Origin: Castellaniella sp035707805
GTDB lineage: Bacteria > Pseudomonadota > Gammaproteobacteria > Burkholderiales > Burkholderiaceae_B
Reading direction: 5' to 3'
Length of the DNA stretch: 64,000 nucleotides
Assembly (NCBI GenBank): GCA_035707805.1
Contig: DASSTS010000002.1
Coordinates: forward strand, 3,572-67,571
The position numbers and the translations under genes were made by a program. The notes beneath the pieces are model-generated. The model saw only the letters and a program-made list of their open reading frames with translations. It ran no database searches and was not told where the DNA came from. Of the stretch, positions 8,944 through 18,031 are shown one piece after another (position 1 is the stretch's first letter; every line of letters starts with the position of its first letter).

Positions 8944-10038
8944 ATGGCGGTTTATCGATTCAAGCCCCGGCTCAATTCGGAATGGGTGCTGGAAAAGCAA
9001 TCCGGGGAAATACTGCCCATGGGCGAGGTCATGCGGCTGCTGGCGGCGGTGGACGAACACGGCCACATCGCCGGCGCCTGTCAGGCGCGCGGCCTGTCCT
9101 ATCGCCACGCCTGGGGACTGCTGCGCAAGGCCGAGTCGGACTTCCAGGCGCCGCTGATCGAGACCTCCCGCCGGCGCGGATCCCGCCTGACCAGCTTCGC
9201 GCAGCATCTCCTCTGGGCCAACCGCCGCATCGATGCGCGCCTGGCGCCGACCTTCGAGAGCATCGCCTCCGAGCTGCAGGAGGAACTGCAGCGCCTGTAT
9301 TCCGAGGAAATGTCGGTGCTGCGCCTGCATGCCAGCCATGGCTTCGCGGTGGAAGGGCTGATGCGCCTGGCCAACGGCCAGGACATGCTGCCGCTGGAAC
9401 TGCGCTACCGCACGGGGATCGAGGCCCTGGCCTCGCTGGACCGGGGTGAATGCGACCTGGCGGGCTTCCAGGTGCCGGTCGACGAGTTCGAAAAGCCGAT
9501 CCTGAAACGCTACGAGCACTGGCTCAGTCCGGAACGCATGCTGCTGCTGCACCTGGCCGAGCGCAACACGGGCCTGTTCGTGCAGCCCGGCAACCCCAAG
9601 AACATCCGGTCGGTGCAGGACTTCGTGCGCCCGGACGTGCGCTTCGTCAATCGGCAGATGGGGTCCAGCACGCGCTTTCTGGTGCACCTGATGCTCGAGC
9701 GCCACGGCATCGACCCCAGCCAGGTCACGGGTTTCGACAGCGGCGAATTCACCCACCTGGCCATCGCCGCGCACATCGCCAGCGGCATGGCGGACGTCGG
9801 CATCGGCGTGGAGACCGCGGCTTGGCGCTGCGGCCTGGATTTCATCCCGCTCGCCAAGGAACGGTATTTCTTCGGCATCAACAAGGACCTGGTGGGGACC
9901 CAGTCCCTGCAAAGGCTGCTGGACCTGATGAATGGCGACGACTACCAGGCCTATGTGCGCGATCTGGTCGGCTACGACTGCAGCCTGATGGGCCAGGTGC
10001 AGACGCTGGAGCAGGCCTTCGGACCCGAATACCTCTGA
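8944..10038 (+). CDS. ModE-like HTH / periplasmic-binding-fold transcriptional regulator of the fds operon
   Basis: This is a one-component regulator of 364 residues. The N-terminus (about residues 25-95) is a winged helix of the ModE/LysR kind, with ACQARGLSYRHAWGLLRKAE as the recognition region. Residues from about 125 on form a substrate-binding-protein-like domain (motifs RTGIEALASLDRGECDLAGF, RFVNRQMGSSTRFL, HLAIAAHIASGMADVGIGVE). That combination is typical of regulators sensing molybdate or a related small ligand, and genes of this type commonly sit divergently beside molybdenum-dependent formate dehydrogenases. It likely controls fdsGBACD through the AT-rich region at 8758-8943. The ligand is not evident from sequence. 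The gene ends four bases before the convergent roxA stop. Confidence 0.8.
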   Translation: MAVYRFKPRLNSEWVLEKQSGEILPMGEVMRLLAAVDEHGHIAGACQARGLSYRHAWGLLRKAESDFQAPLIETSRRRGSRLTSFAQHLLWANRRIDARLAPTFESIASELQEELQRLYSEEMSVLRLHASHGFAVEGLMRLANGQDMLPLELRYRTGIEALASLDRGECDLAGFQVPVDEFEKPILKRYEHWLSPERMLLLHLAERNTGLFVQPGNPKNIRSVQDFVRPDVRFVNRQMGSSTRFLVHLMLERHGIDPSQVTGFDSGEFTHLAIAAHIASGMADVGIGVETAAWRCGLDFIPLAKERYFFGINKDLVGTQSLQRLLDLMNGDDYQAYVRDLVGYDCSLMGQVQTLEQAFGPEYL

Positions 10039-10042
10039 GGGC

Positions 10043-11245
10043 TCAGGGCTCCCAGTGCGCCCAGCCTTCCTGCAGCCATTCGTCCAGCAGCGCCCGGATC
10101 GGCGGCGGCAGGCGGCGCAGTTCGTCGGCGGCCAGGCAGCGCTGGTCCGCCAGCGCCTGCAGCGCCGAGACCGGCGCCTGGCCGGCGACCTCGCCGTTGA
10201 TGAAGAGCTGCGCCCCGCTGTACATCAGCCGGGTGCAGCGGTCCAGCACCAGCCGGCCCGCCTCGGGCACGGCCGCGCTCAGGGATACCGGCTCGTCGGC
10301 CGGCTCGAACAGGGCGCTGTCGGGCAGCGAGGTCAGCCACTGGCCCAGGAACCGGGCGGCCACCGCTTCGTCCAGGCGGATCCGTTGCAGGGTGTCCAGC
10401 GTGGCCCGGACCAGGTGCTCGGGCAGGGCCGCCGGCTGCCGGGTCGCCGGGACGCCCGCATCGGTGTACAGGGAAGCCAGGTCCGGGCCGGCCAGGCAGG
10501 GATGGCCGTACAGGCCGGGGTCGCCCAGGTGCTGGGCCGAGATCTGGTCGGCGGCCGATTCCAGCAGGCCGCGGGCCAGCGTGGCCTCGCTGGGTACGCG
10601 AAAGCCGATGGACAGGGTCATGCAGTCGTTGCCGATCGCCACGCCGTCGTGGCAGACGTGCGGCGGCAGGTAGAGCATGTCGCCGGGTTCCAGGATGTCG
10701 TCCGCATCCGGCTGGAAATCGGCCAGGATCTTCAGCGGCAGGCCCGGGACCAGGCTGCGGTCGTCCTGGCTGCTGGTGCGCCAGCGGCGGCGCCCCTGGC
10801 CCTGCAGCAGGAAGACGTCGTAGCTGTCGAAATGCGGCCCCACGCCGCCGCCGTCCGCGGCGATGCTGATCATCAGGTCGTCCAGCCGCGCGTCGGAGAT
10901 GAAGCGGAACTGCCGCATCAGCGCCGCGGATTCGTCATCGTGCAGGTCCACGCTTTGCACCAGCAGCGTCCAGCGCGGCTGGGACATCGGCGGAAACCGC
11001 CGGAACGGGCCGTGCTTCAGCGTCCAGCCGGCGTCGCCATGCGTGATCAGGCGGGATTCGACTTCCTCGCGGCGGGCAAGCGTCTGCACCTCTCGCACCG
11101 TGACCGGCGGGCGGAAACCCGGAATGGCCTGGCGGATCAGCAGGGGTTTTTTCTGCCAGTAGTTGCGCATGAATTCGCGAGGGCTCAGCCCCCCCAGCAG
11201 CGGGGTGGGAAGGTCGATGTCGGGGGTGGCGTAAGCGCGGGTCAT
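10043..11245 (-). CDS. roxA: Ribosomal protein L16 arginine 3-hydroxylase (cupin/JmjC family, RoxA/YcfD)
   Basis: This is a 2-oxoglutarate/Fe(II) oxygenase of the YcfD type, which hydroxylates an arginine of ribosomal protein L16. The 400-residue product has the iron triad His138-x-Asp140 (GPHFDSYDVFLLQ) and His199 (PPHVCHD). MSQPRWTLLVQSVD, with the conserved tryptophan, lies upstream. The C-terminal winged-helix dimerisation domain follows. The frame is open upstream into mutS, so ATG 11243-11245 was chosen, where the family N-terminus begins, eight bases after the mutS stop. It is probably co-transcribed with mutS. Confidence 0.85.
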   Translation of the reverse strand: MTRAYATPDIDLPTPLLGGLSPREFMRNYWQKKPLLIRQAIPGFRPPVTVREVQTLARREEVESRLITHGDAGWTLKHGPFRRFPPMSQPRWTLLVQSVDLHDDESAALMRQFRFISDARLDDLMISIAADGGGVGPHFDSYDVFLLQGQGRRRWRTSSQDDRSLVPGLPLKILADFQPDADDILEPGDMLYLPPHVCHDGVAIGNDCMTLSIGFRVPSEATLARGLLESAADQISAQHLGDPGLYGHPCLAGPDLASLYTDAGVPATRQPAALPEHLVRATLDTLQRIRLDEAVAARFLGQWLTSLPDSALFEPADEPVSLSAAVPEAGRLVLDRCTRLMYSGAQLFINGEVAGQAPVSALQALADQRCLAADELRRLPPPIRALLDEWLQEGWAHWEP

Positions 11246-11253
11246 GATGGCAC

Positions 11254-13848
11254 TCAAAGAAAGTCGCGTCGCAGCTGGTAGACCAGTTCCAGCGCCTCGC
11301 GCGGGCTCAGCGTGTCGGGGTCCAGCGCCTTCAGCGCGGTGCGCAGCGGCGAGTCCGGGTCGCCGTCTTCTTCCTCGGCCTGCTGGATGAACAGCGACAG
11401 TTGGGAGTCGGCGCGGTTGCGGGCCTCGAGCTCGGCCAGTTCCTTGCGGGCGTGGCGGATCACCACGGGCGGAATGCCGGCGCGCTGCGCCACGTGCAGG
11501 CCGTAGCTCTGACTGGCCGGCCCCGGGCGCACCTCGTGCAGGAAGACCACGCCGTCGGGCGCGTCGGCGGCGGCCAGGTGGACGTTGACCACGCCGTGCG
11601 TCTTTTCCGGCAGGCGGGTGATCTCGAAATAGTGGGTGGCGAACAGGGTCAGCGCCCGGTTGTGCGTCAGCAGCCGGTGGGCGATCGCCCAGGCCAGCGC
11701 CAGCCCGTCGTAGGTGGAGGTGCCCCGGCCGATCTCGTCCATCAGCACCAGGCTGTGCGGCGTGGCGGCCGCCAGGATGACCCCGGCCTCCATCATCTCC
11801 ATCATGAAGGTCGAGCGTCCGCCCGCCAGGTCGTCGGCTGCGCCGATGCGGGTGAAGATCCGGTCGACCGGACCGATGCGCGCGCGGCTGGCCGGCACGT
11901 AGCTGCCCATGCGCGCCAGCAGCGCGATCAGCGCCACCTGCCGCATGTAGGTGGACTTGCCGCCCATGTTGGGGCCGGTGATGAGCAGCATGCGGCGCTC
12001 TTCGTGCATGCGGCAGTCGTTGGGGGTGAAGGCCTCGATGCTGTGCTCGACCACCGGATGGCGGCCCGCCTCGATGTCCAGGCAGCTTTCCTCGCACAGC
12101 TCGGGCGCGACCCAGCCGTGGCCGCGGGCATGGTGGGCCAGCGCCGCCAGGGCGTCCAGCCGGGCCAGCGCCGCGGCGCTGCGGGCCAGGGCTGCGGCAT
12201 GGCCGGCGGCGGCTTCGAGCACCTGGTCGAAGAGCAGTTTTTCCCGCGCCAGGCCGCGCTCGCGCGCCGACAGGACCTTGTCCTCCCAGGCCTTGAGTTC
12301 GGGCGTGATGTAGCGCTCGGCATTTTTCAGCGTCTGGCGGCGCCGGTAGTCGTCGGGCACCTTGTCGGCCTGGCCGCGCGTGACCTCGATGAAAAAGCCG
12401 TGCACCCGGTTGTATTCCACCCTCAGGTTGGCGATGCCCGTGCGCTCGCGCTCGCGGGCCTCCATGTCCATCAGGAAGGCCCCGTTGTCGCCGGCCAGCC
12501 GGCGCAGCGTGTCGAGTTCCTCGTCGTAGCCTTCCGCGATCACGCCGCCGTCGCGGATCATCAGGGCCGGCTCGGCGCAGATCGCGCCCGCCAGCAGGTC
12601 CGCCAGCGCCGGATCGACCGGGATGGCGTCCAGGCTCTCGGCCAGCAGCCCGCCGGCCTGGAAATCGGCCCGTGTCCGCTCGGCCAGGGGCGCGAGCATG
12701 CCCAGGGCGTCTCGCAGGCTGGCCAGCTCGCGCGGGCGGATCGTGCGCAGCGACAGCCGGGTCGCCATGCGTTCGAGATCGGGCAGGCCGCGCAGCCCGT
12801 CGCGCAGCGCACGCAGCGCCGTGTCGCCCTCGGCGGCGCCCAGCAGCTGCGTGATCGCGCCCTGGCGCGCCTGGGCCAGCGGGTTGGCGCGCAGCGGCGC
12901 CTGCAGCCAGCGGCGCAGCTGCCGGCTGCCCATGGGCGTGCGGGCGTGGTCCAGCGTGCTGAACAGCGTGGGGCCTTCCCCGCCGTTGATCGTATCGGTG
13001 ATCTCCAGGTTGCGGCGCGTGGCCGGGTCCAGCACCACGTAGTCGCCGGCGGCGTCGGCCGACAGCCCCTGGACGTGGCTGAGCGCCTGCGCCTGGGTGG
13101 CGCCCACGTAGCGCAGCAGCGCGCCCGCCGCGACCAGGGCCAGCGGCTGGTCGTCCAGGCCGAAGGCGCCCACGTCGTCGACCCCGAAATGCCGCATCAG
13201 GGTGTCCCGGGCCCCGTCCGCCTCGAAATGCCAGTCGGGCACCCGGCTGATGGCGGCATCCAGGCCGCTGGATTCCAGCGCCTGGAGGTCCGCCTGCTCG
13301 GCGCAGACCAGCTCGGCCGGCGCGATGCGGCCCAGCTCCGTGTCCAGCAGTTCCGCCGCGCATTCCGCGGCCTTGAATTCGCCGTTGGCGAGGTTCATCC
13401 AGGCCAGGCCCGCGTGCTCGCGCCCGCGGCTGCGTCCGGTCACCCAGGCCGCGATCATGCGGTCCTCGCGCGCCGGCAGCAGCGCATCGTCGGTCAAGGT
13501 GCCGGGCGTGACCACCCGCACGATCTTGCGCTCGACCGGCCCCTTGCTGGCGGCCGGGTCGCCCACCTGCTCGCAGATGGCGATGGACTCGCCCAGCGCC
13601 ACCAGGCGCGCCAGGTAACCTTCCATGGCATGGTGCGGCACCCCGGCCATCGGGATCGGCGCGCCGTTGGACGCGCCGCGCTTGGTCAGCGTCAGGTTCA
13701 GCAGCCGCGCGCCGCGCTCGGCGTCGTCGTAGAACATCTCGTAGAAATCGCCCATGCGGTAGAACAGCAGATGCGAGCCCGCCTGGGCTTTCAGCTGCAG
13801 GTACTGCTGCATCATGGGGGTGTGGCCGGAGAGGTCGGGAGTGGTCAT
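11254..13848 (-). CDS. mutS: DNA mismatch repair protein MutS
   Basis: MutS recognises mismatches and recruits MutL. The 864 residues have the usual MutS1 length. The mismatch-reading Phe35-x-Glu37 is in GDFYEMF. The Walker A loop GPNMGGKST lies at about residues 624-632, Walker B LVLMDEIGRGTSTYDG follows, and TLFATHYFEITRL is further on. A short C-terminal tetramerisation region ends the protein. The codons for about residues 34-49 (13701-13750) recur as a near-identical 50-bp fragment at 20385-20434. The gene is intact. Confidence 0.97.
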   Translation of the reverse strand: MTTPDLSGHTPMMQQYLQLKAQAGSHLLFYRMGDFYEMFYDDAERGARLLNLTLTKRGASNGAPIPMAGVPHHAMEGYLARLVALGESIAICEQVGDPAASKGPVERKIVRVVTPGTLTDDALLPAREDRMIAAWVTGRSRGREHAGLAWMNLANGEFKAAECAAELLDTELGRIAPAELVCAEQADLQALESSGLDAAISRVPDWHFEADGARDTLMRHFGVDDVGAFGLDDQPLALVAAGALLRYVGATQAQALSHVQGLSADAAGDYVVLDPATRRNLEITDTINGGEGPTLFSTLDHARTPMGSRQLRRWLQAPLRANPLAQARQGAITQLLGAAEGDTALRALRDGLRGLPDLERMATRLSLRTIRPRELASLRDALGMLAPLAERTRADFQAGGLLAESLDAIPVDPALADLLAGAICAEPALMIRDGGVIAEGYDEELDTLRRLAGDNGAFLMDMEARERERTGIANLRVEYNRVHGFFIEVTRGQADKVPDDYRRRQTLKNAERYITPELKAWEDKVLSARERGLAREKLLFDQVLEAAAGHAAALARSAAALARLDALAALAHHARGHGWVAPELCEESCLDIEAGRHPVVEHSIEAFTPNDCRMHEERRMLLITGPNMGGKSTYMRQVALIALLARMGSYVPASRARIGPVDRIFTRIGAADDLAGGRSTFMMEMMEAGVILAAATPHSLVLMDEIGRGTSTYDGLALAWAIAHRLLTHNRALTLFATHYFEITRLPEKTHGVVNVHLAAADAPDGVVFLHEVRPGPASQSYGLHVAQRAGIPPVVIRHARKELAELEARNRADSQLSLFIQQAEEEDGDPDSPLRTALKALDPDTLSPREALELVYQLRRDFL
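13701..13750. repeat. Source copy of a 50-bp direct repeat inside mutS
   Basis: Bases 13701-13750, within the 5' part of mutS, match 20385-20434 at 49 of 50 positions in the same orientation. The only difference is G at 13723 against A at 20407. The two copies bracket the LysR/MFS/tautomerase block. Confidence 0.9.
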
Positions 13849-13973
13849 GCGGGGAATCGGTCTGCGGGGGCGGTGAGGTGCAAGAGGGTATTATCGTTCA
13901 AATGCGGACGCGGGCCACACGGTTGTCCGCGTTTCCGGCACGCGTCCGGGCGAATCATCGCAAGCCCGCCTCG

Positions 13974-14891
13974 TCAGCCCGGCAGGCGTTCGTGGATGGC
14001 CGCGCGCAGCGCCTCGGCCAGAAAGGCCACGGCGGGCGACTGGTCTGCCCGCGTGGCGATCATGGTGAGTTCCACCGCCGGCAGCGGCGGCAGCCCGCCC
14101 GCCGAGGGGCGCAGGACGGTCACCCGGGGCGGCAGGCCGATGGGCGTGCGGACCGTCAGACCCAGCCCGGCGGCCGCGGCCGCCAGCAGGCCATTCAGGC
14201 TGGAACTGGTGAACGCCAGGTCCCATGCGACACCCGCCTGGTTCAGGGCTTCCGTTGCCGCGGCCTTGAACAGGCAGGCCCCGTCGAACATCACGAGCTC
14301 CAGCGGCCGGGCCGTGTCGGCAGCGCCGCCGCCTGCCGCCCCCGACGCGCGCCGCGGGAGCGCGACGCCGTCCAGGGCGCCTATCCAGATCATCGGCAGG
14401 CGGGCCAGGGTCTCGCGCCAGGGGGTGTCCGCCCCCGCGCCCCAGACCACGGCCAGGTCCAGTTCGCCCGCGGCCATGCGGTCCATCAGTTCCGCGTTCC
14501 GGCAGACCCGGGTTTCGATGCGCATGCCGGGATGCGCGCGGGCAAAGCGGCCCAGCACGTCGGTGAGCACCCATTCCCCCAAGTCTTCCTGCAATCCCAG
14601 GCGGATCCTGCCGCGGGTCTGGTTGACCCGCAGCGCATCGAGCGCGGCGTCGTTGGCCGCCAAGATCTGCCGCGCGTAGCCGAGCAGGGTTTCGCCGGCC
14701 TCCGTCAGCGCCAGGCCGCGCCCCGCCTTGCGGAAAAGTACGGCGCCCGCCTGTTGTTCCAGTTTGCGGAGCTGGGCGCTGACGGCCGCCGGCGAACGGC
14801 CGACGCGGTCGGACGCCTTGGCGAACGTGCCCAGGGCCACCCCGCTTTCAAAAGTGCGCAAGGCATTGATGTCGAGGTTGCGGATCGTCAT
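13974..14891 (-). CDS. LysR-family transcriptional regulator
   Basis: The product has 305 residues. The N-terminal winged helix (about 1-65) contains FAKASDRVGRSPAAVSAQLRKLEQ, with the usual LysR helix-turn-helix spacing. The rest is an effector-binding domain of the type II periplasmic-binding fold. It is transcribed away from the tautomerase/cupin pair at 14995, and the A+T-rich gap of about 100 bases between them is the likely shared control region. It would therefore be expected to regulate that pair. The ligand is unknown. Confidence 0.85.
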   Translation of the reverse strand: MTIRNLDINALRTFESGVALGTFAKASDRVGRSPAAVSAQLRKLEQQAGAVLFRKAGRGLALTEAGETLLGYARQILAANDAALDALRVNQTRGRIRLGLQEDLGEWVLTDVLGRFARAHPGMRIETRVCRNAELMDRMAAGELDLAVVWGAGADTPWRETLARLPMIWIGALDGVALPRRASGAAGGGAADTARPLELVMFDGACLFKAAATEALNQAGVAWDLAFTSSSLNGLLAAAAAGLGLTVRTPIGLPPRVTVLRPSAGGLPPLPAVELTMIATRADQSPAVAFLAEALRAAIHERLPG

Positions 14892-14994
14892 ATTGATTCG
14901 ATAATTCTGAATTACTCGTCAAAAACAATTTGATTTATGTGAACAATATACGACCCTATCATTTCCGCATCAATACTTCCGACAGGAGCCCATC

Positions 14995-15387
14995 ATGCCC
15001 TTTGCACGCATTTCCCTGGCGCGCGGCAAGCCCCGCGAGTATCTGCGGATGCTCAGCGACGAACTGCACGCCGCCTTGGTCGAATCGTTCGACGTCCCGG
15101 TCGACGACAGGTTCCAGGTCATCCACCAGCATGGTCCGGACGAGCTGATCTTCGACCGACATTACATGGACGTGGATCGCAGCGCCGATCTGGTGTACAT
15201 CGTCCTGGCCACCGGCAGGCAGCGCTCGACGCAGACCAAGCAGCGCTTCTACCGGACGCTGGTGGAACGACTGGCGGCGCGCCCCGGCATCCGGCCGGAC
15301 GATGTCATGGTAGTGATCTCTTCCTCGGGACGCGATGAGTGGTCCTTCGGCAAGGGCCTGGCCCAACTGGTGGAGGACGCATCATGA
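14995..15387 (+). CDS. Tautomerase-family protein
   Basis: This is a 130-residue protein of the two-motif tautomerase family (4-oxalocrotonate tautomerase/malonate semialdehyde decarboxylase superfamily). Met is followed directly by Pro, giving the catalytic amino-terminal proline after Met removal. Segments PRAEYL-like KPREYLRML, DDRFQVIHQH and FDRHYMDVDRS fit that family. The stop overlaps the start of the following cupin gene (ATGA), so the two are translated together. An AGGAG site precedes the start. The substrate cannot be named. A role in aromatic or chlorinated-acid breakdown is possible. Confidence 0.78.
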   Translation: MPFARISLARGKPREYLRMLSDELHAALVESFDVPVDDRFQVIHQHGPDELIFDRHYMDVDRSADLVYIVLATGRQRSTQTKQRFYRTLVERLAARPGIRPDDVMVVISSSGRDEWSFGKGLAQLVEDAS

Positions 15388-15800
15388 GCGCCGCCGCCAG
15401 ACTGCCCGCCTGGCTGACGGTGGTGGGCGGCCGCGACGTGCCCAGCGTACCCGTGGGCCGCCATGCGGCGGATGGGCCTTTGTACGCGCAGATGTTCCTG
15501 ACATCGGAGGCCGACCATGAGAACACCCTCATGAAGGCGGACTACGGCAAGGGTGTCTGGTCGGCCTGGCACAGCCATCCGCTCGGCCAGATCCTGTACA
15601 TCCTCGCCGGCGTATGCCGGGTCCAGCGTGAGAGAGGGGGCGGTGTGTTCTATGCGCAGCCGGGCGACGTGGTCTGGCTGGCTCCCGACGAGGTGCACCG
15701 CCACGGCGCGGATGACAGCGCCCCCATGTCGTACCTCAGCGTCCAGGGCGTGCAAGGGGGCCGCTACGCGGACTGGGCCACGCTCAACTCAGCACGCTGA
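15384..15800 (+). CDS. Small cupin-domain protein
   Basis: The product is 138 residues with a single cupin barrel. The metal-site motif WHSHPLGQILYILAG gives His63, His65 and Gln69, and the second motif PGDVVWLAPDEVHRHG gives His105. This arrangement matches small (R)-mandelonitrile-lyase-like or quercetinase-like cupins. The start ATG at 15384 overlaps the tautomerase stop by four bases, and I prefer it to upstream in-frame codons. The 3' end overlaps the convergent MFS gene by 17 bases. Function beyond metal-dependent small-molecule chemistry is unknown. Confidence 0.75.
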   Translation: MSAAARLPAWLTVVGGRDVPSVPVGRHAADGPLYAQMFLTSEADHENTLMKADYGKGVWSAWHSHPLGQILYILAGVCRVQRERGGGVFYAQPGDVVWLAPDEVHRHGADDSAPMSYLSVQGVQGGRYADWATLNSAR

Positions 15801-17007
15801 CGGCCAGGGCCGCCGCGCCGAATCCGCCGCCCAGCAGGCAGATCATCGGCCATCCGCCGGCGGTCCAGGCGTAGCCCGCCGCGGCGGAGCCGACGGCCCC
15901 GCCCAGGAAGAACAGACCCACGAACAGGCCGTTGACGCGCCCCCGGGCTTCCGGGCGGATCAGATTGATGGCCCTGCGTCCCAGCGTCTGGTCTCCCGTG
16001 ACGCCGATGTCGAGCAGGACGGCGCCGAGGCCCAGTGCCAGCAGCGGAACCAGCGCCGTGTCCGAGGCAGTGCTGCCCGCGACCGCCGCCAGCGCCATCG
16101 CCAGCATCAGGATCAGGTGGGATGCGATGGTGCCCACGCGGGTCCAGCCACGGTCTCCCGCGCGGCCGAACAGGGGCGTCACGACAGCGCCGCCCGCGCC
16201 CGCGAGCGCGAACAGCGCAATGCCGCGCTGACTGAGGCCGAAGGGCGGCTGGGACAGCACCAGGGCGACCGACGTCCAGAACACGCTGAAAGCCGCCATC
16301 ACCAGGCTGGCGGTCAATGCGCGCACGCGCAAGACGGGCTCGTCGCGCAGCAGATGCCACAGGGAACCCACCAGGGCGGGATATCCGGATCGCACTTCAG
16401 GCCGGCGGACAGGCAGCCGGCGTGCAAGCACCGCGGTCAGCACCGCCATGGCGACGGCGCTGGCGCCGTAGAAGGCCCGCCATCCGAATGCATTGGCGAT
16501 CAGGCTGGCGATGGGGCGGGAGATCAGGATGCCGGCCATCAGCCCGCCCATGACGTCGCCGATGACGCGGCCCCGCCGTTCCGGCGGGGCCATCGATGCC
16601 GCGAGCGGCACCAGGATCTGGATGGCCGAGCAGGCGACGCCCAGCAGGAACAGGCTGGCCAGCAAGGCCGCCGCCTGGGGGGCGCCGGCCGCCGCGCCGG
16701 CCGCCAGCGCCGCGCACGTGAACATGCGGACGACCAGGCGGCGATTCTCCAGCAGGTCGGCCAGCGGCACCAGCAGGAACAAGCCGACGGCATAGCCGAG
16801 CAGCGTCATCATGGATACCACGCCGCTGGCGTCGTCGCGCAGGCCGACGGAGGCGCCGATCAGGCCCACGAGCGTCTGGGAGGCGAACAGATTGGTGACG
16901 GTCACCCCCACGGCTGTCGAGAAGAGCGCGATCATCGGGCCGGAAACCGCGGCGGGCGAACCGGAACCCGCCGTGCCGCAGACGGGGGAAGAGGGGGTTG
17001 AGGACAT
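15784..17007 (-). CDS. MFS transporter (DHA1-type, probable efflux)
   Basis: This is a 407-residue major facilitator with 12 predicted helices. The loop between helices 2 and 3 carries LVPLADLLENRRLVVR, the family A-type motif. PPERRGRVIGDVMGGLMAG follows, with RPIASLIANAFGWRAFYG as the motif after helix 5. Close in style to sugar/drug proton antiporters of bacteria. It is divergent from the LysR gene at 17114, across a region with a perfect inverted repeat, which suggests LysR control. Substrate unknown. Confidence 0.8.
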   Translation of the reverse strand: MSSTPSSPVCGTAGSGSPAAVSGPMIALFSTAVGVTVTNLFASQTLVGLIGASVGLRDDASGVVSMMTLLGYAVGLFLLVPLADLLENRRLVVRMFTCAALAAGAAAGAPQAAALLASLFLLGVACSAIQILVPLAASMAPPERRGRVIGDVMGGLMAGILISRPIASLIANAFGWRAFYGASAVAMAVLTAVLARRLPVRRPEVRSGYPALVGSLWHLLRDEPVLRVRALTASLVMAAFSVFWTSVALVLSQPPFGLSQRGIALFALAGAGGAVVTPLFGRAGDRGWTRVGTIASHLILMLAMALAAVAGSTASDTALVPLLALGLGAVLLDIGVTGDQTLGRRAINLIRPEARGRVNGLFVGLFFLGGAVGSAAAGYAWTAGGWPMICLLGGGFGAAALAVSVLS

Positions 17008-17072
17008 CGGGAATTCTCCATGAAAGCCGGGGTTTCGACCTGTCTGGAGATCCTATAGAATGGATGATTATT

Positions 17073-17089
17073 AAACAATTGAATTGTTT
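17073..17089. promoter_or_regulatory. Candidate LysR operator between MFS and LysR genes
   Basis: AAACAAT-TGA-ATTGTTT is a perfect 7-bp inverted repeat with a 3-base spacer. It sits in a T-rich divergent intergenic region 25 bases before the LysR start at 17114. The symmetry and A/T ends fit a LysR-type T-N11-A box. A TATAGAAT element at 17054-17061 may be part of one of the promoters. Confidence 0.5.
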
Positions 17090-17113
17090 TTATATTTTTT
17101 ATGCGTGTTTATC

Positions 17114-18031
17114 ATGAACATCCGCGACCTTGAAGCCTTCGTCGCGGTGGTCGAAACCGGCTCCATCGTCGGCGCCTCGACCCGCCTGAGCCTGACCCAG
17201 CCGGGGGTGACCCGCCGGATCCAGAATCTCGAGGACCAGCTGGACGTCGCGCTCCTGGATCGCCAGTCCAAGCCGCTGAAACCGACCGCGGTGGGGCGGG
17301 CCGCATACGACCACGGCCGCCGGGTGTTGCGCGCCCTCGATGATTTCAAGACGGGCGTCTCGCCTCACAGCGAACTGCAGGGGGAATTCCGGCTCGGCGT
17401 CATGCCGTATCTGTCAGCCGCGGCCTTGACGCTGCCCGTCGACCGATTGCGCAGTGAGTTTCCCGACCTCAGCTTGCGCGTCACGTCCGGCTGGTCGCCG
17501 GCATTGCTGGATCAGGTCACCCACGGCGCGCTCGACGCGGTGGTGCTCTGCCTCGCCGAGGGCGCGCCCGTGCCGGATCATCTGGCCGGCGACGCGCTGG
17601 GCACGGAAGAAGTCCTGCTCATCGCCTCGCCGCGGCTGAACGTGCCCAAGCCGGCCAGCCTCCCCGACCTGGCGCGCTTTCCCTGGGTCATGAACGAAAG
17701 CGGTTGCGGATTCCGCGCATTCATCCGCCATCGGTTCGAGGCGCTGGGCCTGCCGTTCCAGGTGGCGGTGGAGGCGCTCAGCGCCGATTTGCGCATGTCG
17801 CTGGTCGCCCGCGGGCTCGGCATCGGCGTCGTGACGCCGGCCGCCTTCGCGGACAGTCCCTGGCGGGATCAGGTCGAGATCGTGGACGCGCGCGATTTCC
17901 GTCCCCGGGTCCAGTCGTGGGTCATCTACCGGCCGCCCCTGGGACGGCTGGCCGAACCCGTCTCCGTCCTGCGCGAGTCATTGCTTGCCGGCCAGGAAAG
18001 ACCGGTCCCCCTGGTCTCGGATGGCGGGTGA
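17114..18031 (+). CDS. LysR-family transcriptional regulator
   Basis: The product is 305 residues from ATG 17114 (MNIRDLEAFVAVVETGS), which is the standard start of LysR proteins. An upstream ATG at 17084 would add a hydrophobic ten-residue leader and is less likely. The HTH contains GASTRLSLTQPGVTRRIQNLE. The effector domain extends from about residue 90. It is divergent from the MFS exporter gene at 15784-17007, its likely target. Its last 54 bases overlap the end of the convergent DHA2 transporter gene. Confidence 0.87.
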   Translation: MNIRDLEAFVAVVETGSIVGASTRLSLTQPGVTRRIQNLEDQLDVALLDRQSKPLKPTAVGRAAYDHGRRVLRALDDFKTGVSPHSELQGEFRLGVMPYLSAAALTLPVDRLRSEFPDLSLRVTSGWSPALLDQVTHGALDAVVLCLAEGAPVPDHLAGDALGTEEVLLIASPRLNVPKPASLPDLARFPWVMNESGCGFRAFIRHRFEALGLPFQVAVEALSADLRMSLVARGLGIGVVTPAAFADSPWRDQVEIVDARDFRPRVQSWVIYRPPLGRLAEPVSVLRESLLAGQERPVPLVSDGG

